DNA from: Branchiostoma lanceolatum
Lineage: Eukaryota; Chordata; Leptocardii; Amphioxiformes; Branchiostomatidae
Direction: 5' to 3'
Assembly (NCBI RefSeq): GCF_035083965.1
Contig: NC_089724.1
Location: 10,720,910 to 10,784,909 of the forward strand
DNA length: 64,000 bases
Shown: in pieces, positions 23,949 to 36,379 of the stretch
Layout: each line of letters opens with the position of its first letter
How positions within the stretch are numbered: the stretch's first letter is position 1
Notes under the pieces: generated by a model
Seen by the model: the letters and a program-made list of their open reading frames with translations, nothing else
The model's database searches: none
Told to the model about the DNA's origin: nothing
Program-made: the position numbers and the translations under genes

Positions 23949-24975
23949 GCCAATATCTTCAAGCAGAAAAGCGGAACAGCAAATTTACTGACAGCACAGA
24001 TAGATAAGCATATCAACTTACTTTTGTGAAAGTTTCATGGAAAAATATTATTTCCTTCTTGTTTTATAAAGGAAAACGCACTTTCGTTAGTTGCGGTAGG
24101 AAATCAAGCTAGAAAGTCCCCCCGGAAGATGGCAGGTGAAACGCAGCCTCGCTTTGCTCGAGACCGGAAAATCTTCAATTTCAAATCTCACCTAGAATAC
24201 AACGGATTTCTTTGAAATTTGGATGACATATTCATGAAAGCTTACTTAGGCATTGTATGGATTCCAAAGCGATAAGTACAATTGGTTATGGAGTGATTAA
24301 CAGTTGATATTTTGACCATAGATCATATATTCCTGTCACTAGTGCCAAATAAAACTTCGCATTTCTCCTGAAAAATTGAGTGCAAACACTCAGCAAGGTA
24401 GTGCTAATACCACTGAAATGTCCTTGACAGAGTTATATTGATGATATGTCTATTGCACGATGTAGATCCCTAACGCTACATCATTTTTCTAATATGCCGC
24501 ACTTTTTAGATTGGGAATTTTGACCGTGCCCCAAAATGACGATAGATTAATGGCCTATATCTTCAAGCAGAAAAGCGGAACAGCAAAACTACTGACAGCA
24601 CAGATAGATAAGCATATCAACTTACTTTTGCCAAAGTTTCATGGAAAAATATCCTTTCCTTCTTGTTTTATAAAGGAAAACGCACTTCGGTGAGTTGCGG
24701 TAAAAAATCAATCTAGAGAAGTCCCCCCGGAAGATAGCAGGTGGAACGCGGCCTAGCTTTGCGCGAGACTGGAACATTTGGGTTTCATATCTCACTTAGA
24801 ATACAACGGATTTCTTTGAAATTTGGATGACGTATTAATAAAAGCTTACTTAGACATTGTATGGATTCCCAACGGATGAACGCAATTGGTTATGTAGTTA
24901 CTAGCAGTTAAATTTCCGATAATAAATCAAACATTTCTAGCAGAAATAACAAATAAAACACATTTCTCCTGTAGG
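23949..24975 (+). repeat. Diverged tandem duplication of a ~425-bp unit
   Basis: The segment from ggccaatatcttcaagcagaaaagcggaacagc (23949-about 24372) is repeated as ggcctatatcttcaagcagaaaagcggaacagc (24551-about 24975), offset about 602 bp. Shared landmarks include gtccccccggaagat, ttagaatacaacggatttctttgaaatttggatga and aaataaaac...catttctcctg. No coding function was recognised. Confidence 0.85.
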
Positions 24976-25033
24976 ATTTCATATCTCGCCTTGAACAAAA
25001 TCTACTTCTTTGGTTCAGGGCGGCCCCTACCTT

Positions 25034-26449
25034 ATGTTTATATCATTAAAATGTACATTTCTGTGACCGGCATGTCTGGACAGACTCAATGACACCTTTG
25101 TTGGGCAAATTCGTTAACGTCTTCGAAATTCACAAAAATCTGATTTTTCATTTAGGGGGGCCCCCCTAGAGTTTATTTCATTAAAATGTACATTTCTGTG
25201 ACCGGCATGTCTGGACAGACTCAATGACATCTTTGTTGGGCAAATTCGTTAACGTCTTCGAAATTCACAAAAATCTAATTTTTCATTTAGGGGGGCCCCC
25301 CTTGAGTTTATTTCATTAAAATGTACATTTCTGTGACCGGCATGTCTGGACGGACTCAATGACACCTTTGTTGGGCAAATTCGTTAACGTCTTCGAAATT
25401 CACAAAAATCTAATTTTTCATTCAGGGGGCCCCCCTAGAGTTTATTTCATTAAAATGTACATTTCTGTGACCGGCATGTCTGGACAGACTCAATGACATC
25501 TTTGTTGGGCAAATTCGTTAACATCTTCGAAATTCACAAAAATCTGATTTTTCATTTAGGGGGGCCCCCCTAGAGTTTATTTCATTAAAATGTACATTTC
25601 TGTGACCGGCATGTCTGGACAGACTCAATGACATCTTTGTTGGGCAAATTCGTTAACGTCTTCGAAATTCACAAAAATCTAATTTTTCATTTAGGGGGGC
25701 CCCCCTAGAGTTTATTTCATTAAAATGTACATTTCTGTGACCGGCATGTCTGGACAGACTCAATGACACCTTTGTTGGGCAAATTCGTTAACGTCTTCGA
25801 AATTCACAAAAATCTAATTTTTCATTCAGGGGGCCCCCCTAGAGTTTATTTCATTAAAATGTACATTTCTGTGACCGGCATGTCTGGACAGACTCAATGA
25901 CACCTTTGTTGGGCAAATTCGTTAACGTCTTCGAAATTCACAAAAATCTGATTTTTCATTCAAGGGGCCCCCCTTGAGTTTATTTCATTAAAATGTACAT
26001 TTCTGTGACCGGCATGTCTGGACAGACTCAATGACATCTTTGTTGGGCAAATTCATTAACGTCTTCGAAATTCACAAAAATCTGATTTTTCATTCAAGGG
26101 GCCCCCCTTGAGTTTATTTCATTAAAATGTACATTTCTGTGACCGGCATGTCTGGACAGACTCAATGACACCTTTGTTGGGCAAATTCGTTAACGTCTTC
26201 GAAATTCACAAAAATCTGATTTTTCATTCAAGGGGCCCCCCTTGAGTTTATTTCATTAAAATGTACATTTCTGTGACCGGCATGTCTAGACAGACTCAAT
26301 GACACCTTTGTTGGGCAAATTCATTAACGTCTTCGAAATTCACAAAAATCTGATTTTTCATTCAGGGGGCCCCCCTTGAGTTTATTTCATTCAAATGTAC
26401 ATTTCTGTGACCGGCATGTCTAGACAGACTCAATGACACCTTTGTTGGG
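25034..26449. repeat. Minisatellite, about 11 copies of a ~134-bp unit containing a GGGGGGCCCCCC-type palindrome
   Basis: Each unit reads atttcattaaaatgtacatt, tctgtgaccggcatgtctgg, acagactcaatgacacc(or atc)tttgttggg, caaattcgttaacgtcttcg and aaattcacaaaaatct, and ends in a GC palindrome (such as aggggggcccccct) followed by gagttt. Copies differ by a few substitutions, and the G/C run length varies between units. The array ends abruptly at ttgttgggtacacag. Both strands are free of long frames, so it is a non-coding satellite-like array. Confidence 0.96.
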
Positions 26450-27678
26450 TACACAGTAACATGGTTGATATATAAAACTATGCACAATGCACACACAAGA
26501 CATTAGAAAAGACGATGGAAACAAGATAGCAAATGGGTGCAGCTTTAATGACAAATGCATTGTGGTATATGTAACATAATATATCATGGAGATACATTCT
26601 TGGAAGAAGAGTACCTAAAGTATATGTATTTGATGTAGTACCTGCAGAATATTCAATAGGCAATATTACTTGTACCTGGTCTCCAGACTCCAGAGCCATG
26701 CAAACATTACTTGTGCCCTCACATGGTCTCCATATCAGTATATTCTACCAGTGCTGCATGGAGCCTTACCTAGTGCCTCAGTAGCATGGTATATTTCCTG
26801 GTCATGTGTCCTATATGCTGTAGGAGGCACACCAGCATTACATAATCTTCTGTACAGTAGTAAGAGAAAATTAAGATTAAGCCTCTGCTTACCCATGTAC
26901 ACAACTGGTGTGCTATATCTAAACCGGTATAGTACATTACCGATGCTCTTAGAGCCATACCAACATTACCTGTTAGGTGTTGTTGAGTCCCAAGAGCCAC
27001 ACCAATATAAGCTGGAAGTTGCCTTACCTATTCCCCAGATCTAAGAACCATGCAAATCTTACCTGGGATACATCAGCCAGTCTTTAGAACCTAGAGTCAA
27101 ACAAATAGCTAAAAAACTGTCCTTGACAGTAACTGTTTACTAGCCATTTAATAGAAAAATCATGTTAGATACACACTCATGACTCAAATATCTATTGTAT
27201 ATACATAAAATTCACATGACCTTAAATTCTACATGTAAAAACTAAAATGTTTTAAAAGTTTAAGACTACTGGTAGCATTTTTGGCTATATTGTCAGAACC
27301 AAGGGATAGAAGTACCCAACCTTCTGGGACATTTTTATATAAAATGTCACACTATATGCATGTCTATTATCAAAGACTATAAAGTCAAAATGGGTAGGGT
27401 TGTCAAAATCAACAAATAATTGACCATCTGTTGGGCATGTTGTTACTTTCAAAACAAGTATCCAATATGGGTCCAGACCAGCTCTTAAAGTTCAGTTTTA
27501 CAGCGTATATAGTTCTCTATTCACAGGGTGTATGTATACATGTGGGGAAGTGTTTGTCCATTGAAAGTTCTTGGAGGGGGTGACATTTTCTTTAAAAAGA
27601 TGCCAGAATTAAACTTTGCCCATCAGGAGGCCATATATATTAGCAAGGAGGTTAAATATACACCTTGATATTAGCTAT
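26450..27678. other. Gene-free stretch with degenerate 'agagccat(a/g)c(a)aacattacctg' words
   Basis: Between about 26690 and 27065 the words agagccatgcaaacattact, agagccataccaacattacctg, agagccacaccaatat and agaaccatgcaaatcttacctg recur at irregular spacing, suggesting an old degenerate repeat. Open frames over it are incidental. Nothing else is supported. Confidence 0.4.
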
Positions 27679-28373
27679 ATGTCACAGTAGAGATTGCAAT
27701 CCAGGACAATTGGCGACTGTCCTAGGACAGATTACGATCGGAGTCTGTCCTAGAACCTACAATTACACTACCGGCAGTAAAGATAGCGATCACAATCTGT
27801 CCTGATAACAAACAGTGATTCTACTTGGAGAAATTCTGATAACCATTAGATCATGCTTTGGAAAATATAATTAATCATTGCACAACATTTCAATCAGTTT
27901 TAGCACACTACCTACATTCACAATTACTATTCTAGGTGAATAAGTTCATATTTCATAACGGATACATTCCATGTATGTTTACTGACAAAGAAATTTCTCA
28001 TCAAGTTATGAAAAGGTTAATAATCGGTGAAAGATATCAATTGGAAGGTGATCAAACAAAGCAAATTTTGAGGTCTCAAGATGTTACTCAGTGTCTCACC
28101 TTTTCAGTACATTTTACTAGTCATATACCAAATCTATTCTCCACACAAATATAGACTATTCCAAAATCACCCCATTGCAAAAATGTACTATTCCCAATCA
28201 CAACATGTGCAAACTTCAAGGGGTATGTACAGGAGGGATAGACTCCGATGAGTTTGAATCAGAGTTTGTCCTAGGGCAGATTTAATTGCCGATTGTCCTA
28301 GTACAGATCTCGGTAACAATCTGTCGTTAGTAGAATCACTGATTGTCCTGAATCGCAATCTCTACTATGACAT
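27679..28373. mobile_element. ~695-bp TIR element
   Basis: The left end atgtcacagtagagattgcaatccaggacaat (27679-27710) is matched in inverse orientation by attgtcctgaatcgcaatctctactatgacat (28342-28373). Short blocks such as gtcctaggacag and tgattctact recur in inverted order just inside both ends, so the termini are composite. No transposase was found, so it appears non-autonomous. Confidence 0.75.
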
Positions 28374-28523
28374 CTACTCCTACAAATATGGTTACTGTCT
28401 TTTCTATAGAGTATCTCTACAGGGGCTGGCTGTAGATTCTGGCCAGCTGGATATGATATTGCCCCCATATTGGGTATGCTGCCCACCAGTTTCTGTAGAA
28501 TATATACTCCACTACTGTATAAA

Positions 28524-28790
28524 GTGGTGCGATGACCTAATGGTAGAGTGTTCACCTTGCACACAGTAGGTGTTGAGTACAATCACCGGCCGTACATACT
28601 GCTTTTTCAGCTTAGCACTCAGCAAATGGGTATGGAAGTTAAACGCACAACATCACTACCAGCGGACTAGTCCCCGCTGCAGAGACTTGCACAAAGTTGT
28701 GTGGCCCAAGGACTGCGAATCGGAGATGGGCGCACCATAGGCTCCAAGAGGCGTGGGAGGACTGTAACTTTACTGTAACTAACTGTAAAG
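28524..28790 (+). mobile_element. tRNA-derived SINE (copy 1)
   Basis: The 5' part resembles a tRNA promoter: gatgacctaatggtagagtgttc as A box, and a degenerate B box around gtgttgagtacaatcacc. This is followed by the body tgctttttcagcttagcactcagcaaatgggtatgg...catcactaccagcggactagtccccgctgc...tgtggcccaaggactgcgaatcggagatgggcgc. The same body is found at 52300-52560, so this is a dispersed family. It ends in a short repeated tail of taactttactgtaactaactg. Confidence 0.8.
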
Positions 28791-29215
28791 CTTGAATTCG
28801 ATGGGGGAGGGGGGCAGTAGTTATAGCCGACAATAGGTACTGCCTGTAAGTTATCAAATATATAAACTGTACATACTACAATTGCTGCAGTTGGAATTAC
28901 AGGCTGTAGCTAATTGCCCTTCTGAGAACAAGGTCAACATTTCAAGTTGACCAGCCTTTCAGCCGCAAATATCATCTTACAACATAATAATTATAATGTT
29001 AACTAGTGGTACATGTAGTTCCGTAACTGTTGGTACAATTGTCTTCATAGGGGCCTACAATCCACTTCACCTCCCAGTAGCTACCTCCCAGCCTAGCTGT
29101 GGGGATTGTTTTTAGCCTGTAGCATTTTGCATACGACCACTGTTATAGAGCAGCTACTCTGAAGACAATGGATATTCACACAGGGGCACTGGACAAAAAT
29201 CCAGTGAAGTGTACT
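28791..29215. other. Gene-free stretch
   Basis: No feature could be supported. Confidence 0.35.
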
Positions 29216-29760
29216 GTATGCAGAAATATTAGCGGTGGTTTTATGCTTGTGGTTTTTGCAGTGGCTGCTTCACTGCGACCGTTTTTGTCTTCTGCTGACC
29301 TACCCCTTGTCTTAGTGGTACATGTATGTTACTAGTATTATACATTGTACAGATGTTTTTGAGGCACCTGTTAACAAGGCACAAATAGAACACAGACCCG
29401 ATCTTCGAACATTGAATACAGATTTATTAAGAATATCAAGCCAAGTTAAAGGCTTAATTTACAGTACTATTCCTTGACAGCTTTTTTGTGTGGAAAAAAG
29501 TCACTTTTTAACAATGATCACACAAGCACTGCCAAAAGCAACTGGTCTGTCCATCTGTAGCATCCTTGTCTTGTTATGGTTTCCGACTGGCTGTCTGTAA
29601 AGGCGCCAATACTAGTGTTTTTGTTACTTTACAGTATCTATATGCGACTACATACAAGTATACTGAGTAGCGCCATCGCGAAATCAAAACCCCCGCTAAC
29701 ACTCCATTTTCAACCTACCACAAAATTAAATCACCGCAAACTTAAGTCCATTTACAGTAC
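29216..29760. mobile_element. GCGGTGGTTTTA-family MITE (copy 4), possibly interrupted
   Basis: The left half, gtactgtatgcagaaatattagcggtggttttatgcttgtggtttttgcagtgg, and the right half, aatcaccgcaaacttaagtccatttacagtac, are the characteristic ends. The right half, read inverted, matches 62911-62960 (including the word ggtaggt-gaaaatggag). About 300 bp between the halves is foreign to the family and may be a nested insertion. Confidence 0.6.
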
Positions 29761-30410
29761 TATTTCTGATCTGCCTGTGATTCTACATGTGACGTCTAGT
29801 TGCAGCAGTTGTCCGTTGATGTACTTCCCAGGCCTCTTGGGATATCTCTTTCCAATGAAGCTGCAAGACAGAACAAATGTAACTTGTAAGTTACAACTAG
29901 ATAGCAGTAGATACATAAATCGAATTGCAAGGTACTGGACTATGACAACAGGCGTGAATACATGTACATGTACAGATACATTGTTAAATAAATGTACTAG
30001 AATAGCAAACAGACTAATAAATGAAGGAGACTCTGCACATAAACTTCCCATGATCAGAAATGATCCCCAAATTATGCTGTCGCAGTGCACTTCGAATGAA
30101 CCTCCAAAATCTTGAGCATCATGAGTAAAACATCAGGGCAGGCCCCCAGGGACACGAATGGGTCCAATATTTTCAAAATTGGAAAGAATTCAAGAATGCA
30201 GTCAGAAGCTCTATCATGTAATTCATGTAAACTGATCATGTACATATGTAAGTTAGTACTTAGTTAGTTAGTACAAGTGTACCATGAGTAGTGCAGTTAC
30301 ACATGGAATGCTATAAAACTATTTGAGTGCACCCACATTTAAAATTAGTGCACAGCGATATGGGGAGCACAAAAGTGCACGTGCATCCAGCACTAAGTAT
30401 TTCGAGCCCT

Positions 30411-30411
30411 G

Positions 30412-30462
<51 letters not shown>

Positions 30463-30569
30463 TACAATGTATATAGCTGACAGGCAGTACTAGTATAGCC
30501 TACTACCTACCTACCTACCTACCTACCTACCTACCTACCTACCTACCTACCTACCTACCTACCTACCTA
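30411..30569. repeat. Microsatellites: (TG)n then (CTAC)n
   Basis: A TG tract with one T interruption runs from about 30411 to 30459. A near-perfect CTAC/TACC tract of about 17 units runs from about 30501 to 30569. Confidence 0.95.
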
Positions 30570-31970
30570 GTCCCTTGACCTCTGGGTCGTTGGGGGGACA
30601 AGGTAGCAGTAAAGATGGAGATCTGTCTACTATAGTCACAGGGAAGAATACAATTTATGAGCTATTCCAAGATCAGGGTATGCCAATAGCTTGCTGCGTC
30701 ATTATAGCATTCTTACTATGGTGAATGTGAACAGGGCAACAGTTTATCTACAACTTAGTACAAGCATAAGGTGTTGTCTGTACCCCCAGCCCCCATGCAT
30801 GGAGGCCCCATTGATGTGATACTATAATAGCTACATATCATATACATTTCATTCAAAGCAAGGTTATAGGCAGCCTATACTGTAATTGGTTTCTTTTACT
30901 TTTACTGTAACTTTATGTTCACTATTTCAACGGTTATCTCTCTATGTACAGTGAACTTATCATCACCGTGTGTAATCGTTTATGATTCCTTCACACATCC
31001 TGTCTGTAAAACACTTGCCACGGTCACCACCGTGAAGTTAAAGTTCAGTGAAAATATCTATTTTCCTTACCCTGAAATATTTTGCTACCATGAAGTTGAT
31101 TGAATATAAAGTGAATTAATATTACAGTAACCTCCTTGTTCAAAGTAAATTCATCCACATTTGAATGTACAGTACATGTACATCATCAAAGTGCTGCCCC
31201 TTCCTTTTAAAAGAGAAGCTTTTTAATCATTAATGATCACCATTGTCAAGTTCAGCAACATACATCAATGGGTGATTGATTGAATTTTATCACAAACCTG
31301 TCAAAAGTGTCATAACATTCCCCTAAGGCTGAACAACTTTCTTGTTTCGTATCTGATATGGAATAAATGATATCCAGAATTTTCCATAGTTGTTGCTTTT
31401 AGTTTTACTTCCAATTTCCTATTGAGGCCTTCCTAACGTAGGCTGTAACTTGAAATTGCCGACAGATTCCTTGCCAAATACTACTGCAACATTTGCGGAA
31501 AAAGGCAGGCTAGCCTGCCTGGCCAGGCTACCCTGCCAGACTACCCTTTCTGGACCTTAAGGCTCTGCATGGGGATTTTGCGCATAGTAGAATTTTCAAA
31601 AGGAAAAACTGGGTCAATAAAATATAGCAATCCCAGCTGAGGGTGAATTGGACAGAAGGCATCAGCGTATGAACTATGATATTGCTGTTGGGTGGGGGGT
31701 GGGGGGGGGGGGATGTGGTGCTGAAGGAAAAGCCGTTTGAAACAAATTCCAAGTATACAATAGAATATACCGGTCAACAAATATTAAGATTGAAGGGGAG
31801 GACCTTTGTTTACCAAAACAACAAATTCAAAACAAATGGCTTTGTGCATTTCTCTGTGGGTTAGCATGTGTGATTGTGTTTTCACAATGTATACATAGTG
31901 TTGTTTGTGCTGTTATTTTCTTTCATTGCTCTCTCATCCCATTTTTCTGCAATTATAAATATATAATATT
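30570..31970. other. Gene-free stretch with transposon remnant at its end
   Basis: No exon is supported. At about 31495-31625 the words ggccaggctaccctgcca...ctaccctttctgg...catagtagaattttc...aaggaaaaactgggtcaataa are a diverged version of sequence inside the 816-bp repeat (around 15600-15725). A poly-G run lies at about 31694-31712. Confidence 0.45.
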
Positions 31971-32159
31971 AATAAGCCCATTCACCGTTGCGACTACGCA
32001 TGTGCAGTGTCAAAGGTGAAGGCCCCTGGCTTGTAAACAGTACTCCTATCAACGTTGTCTAGATTTGCATAACAACGTCCAGACGGGTTTTGTTTACGTC
32101 TCATGGGACTTCACCTTTGACATTGCGCATGTGTAGTCGCAACCGTGAATTGGCTTATT
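31971..32159. mobile_element. ~189-bp palindromic MITE
   Basis: The left arm aataagcccattcaccgttgcgactacgcatgtgcagtgtcaaaggtgaag (31971-32021) is the inverse of the right arm cttcacctttgacattgcgcatgtgtagtcgcaaccgtgaattggcttatt (32109-32159). The loop of about 87 bp is unrelated between arms. The right arm doubles as the end of the 816-bp repeat copy. Confidence 0.85.
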
Positions 32160-32924
32160 GACACATTTTTCCTCTAGGAAATTCCATTACAGGCCAAGCC
32201 CCTATGCATACCCCTGGGGGCCCAGAAAGGGTAACATACTAAGCCTGGTAGGGTAGCCTGGCCAGCCTTTTCCGCGAACCCTGGATACTGTGTCGATTCG
32301 ACTAGTCTTCTGTGTCTGTTAGTGTTACTTTACGTACTCCAGTTAGAATATTACAAACCGACCTTTTGTGTTTTTGATACATGTATGATCTGGATGAACG
32401 TGGCCAAATTATGAATGAGGCCAGTAACAACAGCAGTGGGCTAAAAAGAACCATACTATTTTTACTCGCGGTGATGTGTGCACCCCCCTCCCCCTTTAAC
32501 ACGCGCCGGGCATAGCTCGAGCTAGTTGCAAATTAACGAGGATCTGTGCCTATTCAATATAAAAATAATCGGTATAAATGAACCAAAGTTGCTCACCTCA
32601 CCATGGAACAGGCAGAGTTTTGCTGCTGGACGACCTACGGCGATCGATCCGGACGGTCGGCGGGCCTGAAAACACAATATCCCGGCCACTTCCCGGTAGC
32701 CTCCCGGCCACCGTTCTGTACCCTCGTGAGGTCACGTTCCCAAATATCGCGAGGCTTCTCCTACAGTCCACTATCTATGGCCTCGGTGACCCATCTCTCC
32801 CGGCCTGTCCTTACCGTTAACGCTGTATCTCAAGAGCCAGGAGACGTCTCCTGGTCCACTTATAACTGGCTAACGGTGGTCACCGTTAACCACTTACAAC
32901 TGTAAACGGTACTTGTAACGGGTG
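32109..32924 (-). repeat. 816-bp sequence, right member of a distant inverted pair
   Basis: It is the reverse complement of 14950-15765 with a handful of substitutions. Length equality and near identity suggest a recent duplication, or ongoing homogenisation between the two copies. No transposase or host gene was recognised in it. Confidence 0.85.
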
Positions 32925-33599
32925 GTTAAATACATGAGAATAACAACTTTGACCAAACAAGGCATACCGTATTTCCTGAGGGCAGATAGATCTTCAGGTA
33001 ATATTTGAAAATCTAAACAGTCTAAAAGTGGTTTACTTACTGTTTATGCGCATGATTCAAAATTAACGGAAACACATATGCTAAAAACATTTTGAACCAA
33101 AGAAAAGAGAAAAACTCATGGCTTCATCCAATGTTCACGGGTATCTGACAGTGTCTTCTGAGTCCTGACCTATGTACCAATATTCAAATGTTTGACATTG
33201 TTTACTGTCTATATCACTTCTTTCGAATCGTGTCGCAATTTATCTGATTGCCTTTGAAATATATACAGACGTTGTAAACAAGTAAACATAAGCGAAAATT
33301 TCCTATCACGAGCTTGATATGATTGTTGAACTTCTAAAAAGTTAAAACAGCAACTGATATACGCATGTCTGTCTTCTGCTAAGATGGAAATCTTAGCATT
33401 ATTTCCCAGTCCTTATTCTGCCTGAATCCCTTCTATTTTGGGCTTATTTTGGCAAGTTTGCGTTTTTGTCTGTCTTCACGGAAACGTCTACTCCTATGGG
33501 TAGGTAGATACGTGTATTTCAATTCATTTTCTGTCCCGTAGCTAACTTTAAAAAAAATGGTTGTAGAGCAAGAGAAGTAGAGCGAGGAGGGGGGGTATA

Positions 33600-33830
33600 T
33601 CCATCGACGACGTTTTGGCCGGTGCATCAGCCGCTGTCACACGCACAGGAGAAGAACTGAAATCACATCTTGCGCGCGAAACAGAGGCGAATGCCACCGA
33701 CCAACTGCGCATGTGTACCGGCACCACCCCAGCTCGACATGGCGCGCCAGTGGAATCCGTAGCACGTCGGCCGGAAGCCAGCGGCACAATGGCGGGGGGA
33801 GGGGGGTGGTCCGGGCGAACATTCTAACAG
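33600..33830. promoter_or_regulatory. CpG-rich promoter-like patch
   Basis: The interval is richer in CG dinucleotides than its surroundings (for example gacgacgttttggccgg and gcacgtcggccggaagccagcgg). It contains an ETS-type ccggaag next to aatggcgggg, which resembles a YY1 site. No transcript start or coding exon is established on either strand. Confidence 0.3.
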
Positions 33831-36083
33831 GTCCTTCGGATATATTCTGCCCAACTTAACATAACAGTGAAGATTTCTAGCTAGGTTTCTTTTTTCTACT
33901 TCTTGTCAAGTTTTGGCACGAGAGGGAAATTATCACTACGTCTTGATGACGAAACTTTTTTGATACAGTATTTCGTTTAATGTACACGTGTGCATGAATG
34001 GTCATGCATGGCGCCATTGAAGGTGGTTAGATCGTGAATCAGTTATACTGTGTGGCTTTCCTTTTTTTGCCAAATGTTACTGATTTTCAGTCATTGAAAT
34101 TGTTTCACCTAGATCAACACGTTCATAAGATCGACAAAGCTTGTTCAGTAAAAAGTTTGTAACGGCAAATTTTACATAGAAAGCGTCTTCACTCGATCAG
34201 TCTTCCATGTTGTTCATTACAATTTTTTACATTACAAGTTCACATCATGCTTAGTCAATATCAGCATTTTGCGGTAAAAATATTACCTTTTTATGGGGGA
34301 CACATGTATCAACATGTACTGTTAACAGATTAGAACCAAAATCATGGGTCATTCGTCCACAAAATGTTAGAATTTAAAGAAAATGGTGAAACTTTGCGAG
34401 ATTAGAGTCTACGCCTTTCCAAACATTCTGACAGAATCGTTTCAAATTTTCGAAACAAAATGTGATGTCTGTTGCATCCATAATTACTGGACTGTGTTAC
34501 TATTCAGTCCGCCATGATTTAGAGACATAGAAGCTTGTAAGATAGTAGTGCTCGCTAGTAGCAATCGGGATCGAGTTTGGATACCACACCCAGAGGGATA
34601 GAACAAAATCACCAGTGTGCTCGAGCTCACAATTATGTTACTGAATTTATCCTTTGACTGGATTTCTAGCACAAGATACAATTCTTTCAAACATAGCTTT
34701 TGCTTTCGTCTTATTGAGTGCAGTAGCTGCCACGCTCATATATCACTAAACGAGAATATAGCCGAAACAAATGTATTTCACTTTCATCTAAAAAGATGCA
34801 CACGAATTCTCCAAGGCCACGACTTTTCATAAACCCCTTTGGAACACCCCTATAGTCTTCAAATTCGGTGCATATTAAAAACATATGTCGCTGTAGACAC
34901 ATTCTTTATAGACTTCTTTTATGTTACTATCCTAGCCTGCCGAAATCTTATTATCCTATTGTAAAACTCTGTTTTGTGTCTTCCTCACTGGCCTTCCTTA
35001 AGGCATGCTTAACTTACTTACAAGAATTCTTAAATCTCGTAGACCATGCAGCAAATAACCATCTGCAAATAGGCCATGAATCAAGAAACACTGTTAGATA
35101 ACGTAGGATTCATTCCCGGCTTCTTTTTTTTTTGGAAAGGAATCATATGACTATAAAAAAGAAGGATAGCGCAAGGGGACAAAAATCCAAGATGGCGCCC
35201 ATTGCTCATGACAGGTGGTGGAATAACCAACCATTTGTTCGTCCTCGTTTGCATAGAAGCTAGACGTTCCGAGTTCAATTCGCATTTACGTCGTCTGTTG
35301 ATTGCCAACTTCTAGACAATACATATAGAACGTTCCTACTATGACAAAAGCAGTCATTTAGAACTCTTTCACCTGGCAGGGCATACATCGCAAGCTATGC
35401 AAAAAGGTGTACTGAATATGCCAGTCACTTACCTGCTTCACTTGATTAGTAGGCCTCTTTTTCATGACTTTTTCTTGCATTTCTCTCTCAGAGATATACA
35501 TTAAGAATACAATGGGTACAGTGAATTTTTTTGGGTTAGTGTTGGACTGATATTTCGTTTTATTTCGTTTCTTATATATTAAGCAACATGTTCCCTTAGA
35601 GAAAATGGCGGGACTACATCCGATTTAGAACCATTAGAGTCTGATAATGATCAAGATTTCTACCAGACATACAGTAGTTTCGTCTGTAGTTACATAGAAT
35701 TAGCTCTTGTGGCTTACTTGTTCATCAAAATGTAGAATTTGATGAGCAAAAACGCCTTGATATGGACTCAACATTAGCAATGCACGTAAATCTTAAAAAA
35801 ATAGACAAAAGGTTCTCCGATATTCCCCGTCAAATTCTGTGTACAGTATGGCGCTCCTTTTGCCGATGGCACATGCCCCAACCACGTGGGCTTAACTGCG
35901 CTCACATTTGCACATTGCACAATTATGAACACCCAGACAAAGAATCACCACTTTACGCCCGAATATTTGCTAGAGTTCTAGCTACAAAGCGAAGAAAAAG
36001 AGTGAAAAATTTACCCGCCAAGTGCCCCTCTGTTGGCCCAAGACGCAAGAGGCCGCCGTTTCTGTCAGGTGTCGGATTACCAA

Positions 36084-36176
36084 GATGGATGACTTTAGCC
36101 TTGACCCCACCACGTGGGACCTCTGCCCCGGAATTCTACGCCGAAAATTGCAGCTTTTCGCTCGAGTTTTTACCTT
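36084..36176 (+). CDS. Possible first coding exon of an unidentified gene
   Basis: An ATG in strong context (accaagATGGATGAC) opens a frame beginning MDDFSLDPTTWDLCPG. It ends at a donor-like site (accttg|gtaaag, about 36177). It lies in a GC-richer patch, as first exons often do. No downstream exon was matched to it and the family is not recognised, so this is only a candidate. Confidence 0.2.
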
Positions 36177-36379
36177 GGTAAAGACACTCCTTCCCTTCCA
36201 TATAGCTGCGCCATTTTGTGTCCCAGTGTCTCGAAACTAGGCCACGATAACCCCGATTGACTCCCACTCGCGTATGATATGTTCCTTACTCTTGTAGGGG
36301 GGGAATCGCCACACTTCCCTTGCACACGTCAAGAATAGACTGCAGTATTAATTAGACGTCCCCTAACAAATGCAGGATC

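Noticed and set aside
25034-26449. CRISPR-like array
   Set aside because: The repeats are head-to-tail ~134-bp units without unique spacers, in a eukaryotic genome. It is a minisatellite.
29576-30115. 179-codon open frame
   Set aside because: It spans a MITE end and unrelated DNA. No family character, so probably chance.
35762-36181. 139-codon open frame
   Set aside because: No recognisable domain, and an overlapping better-context ATG lies in another frame. The length is compatible with chance in GC-richer DNA.
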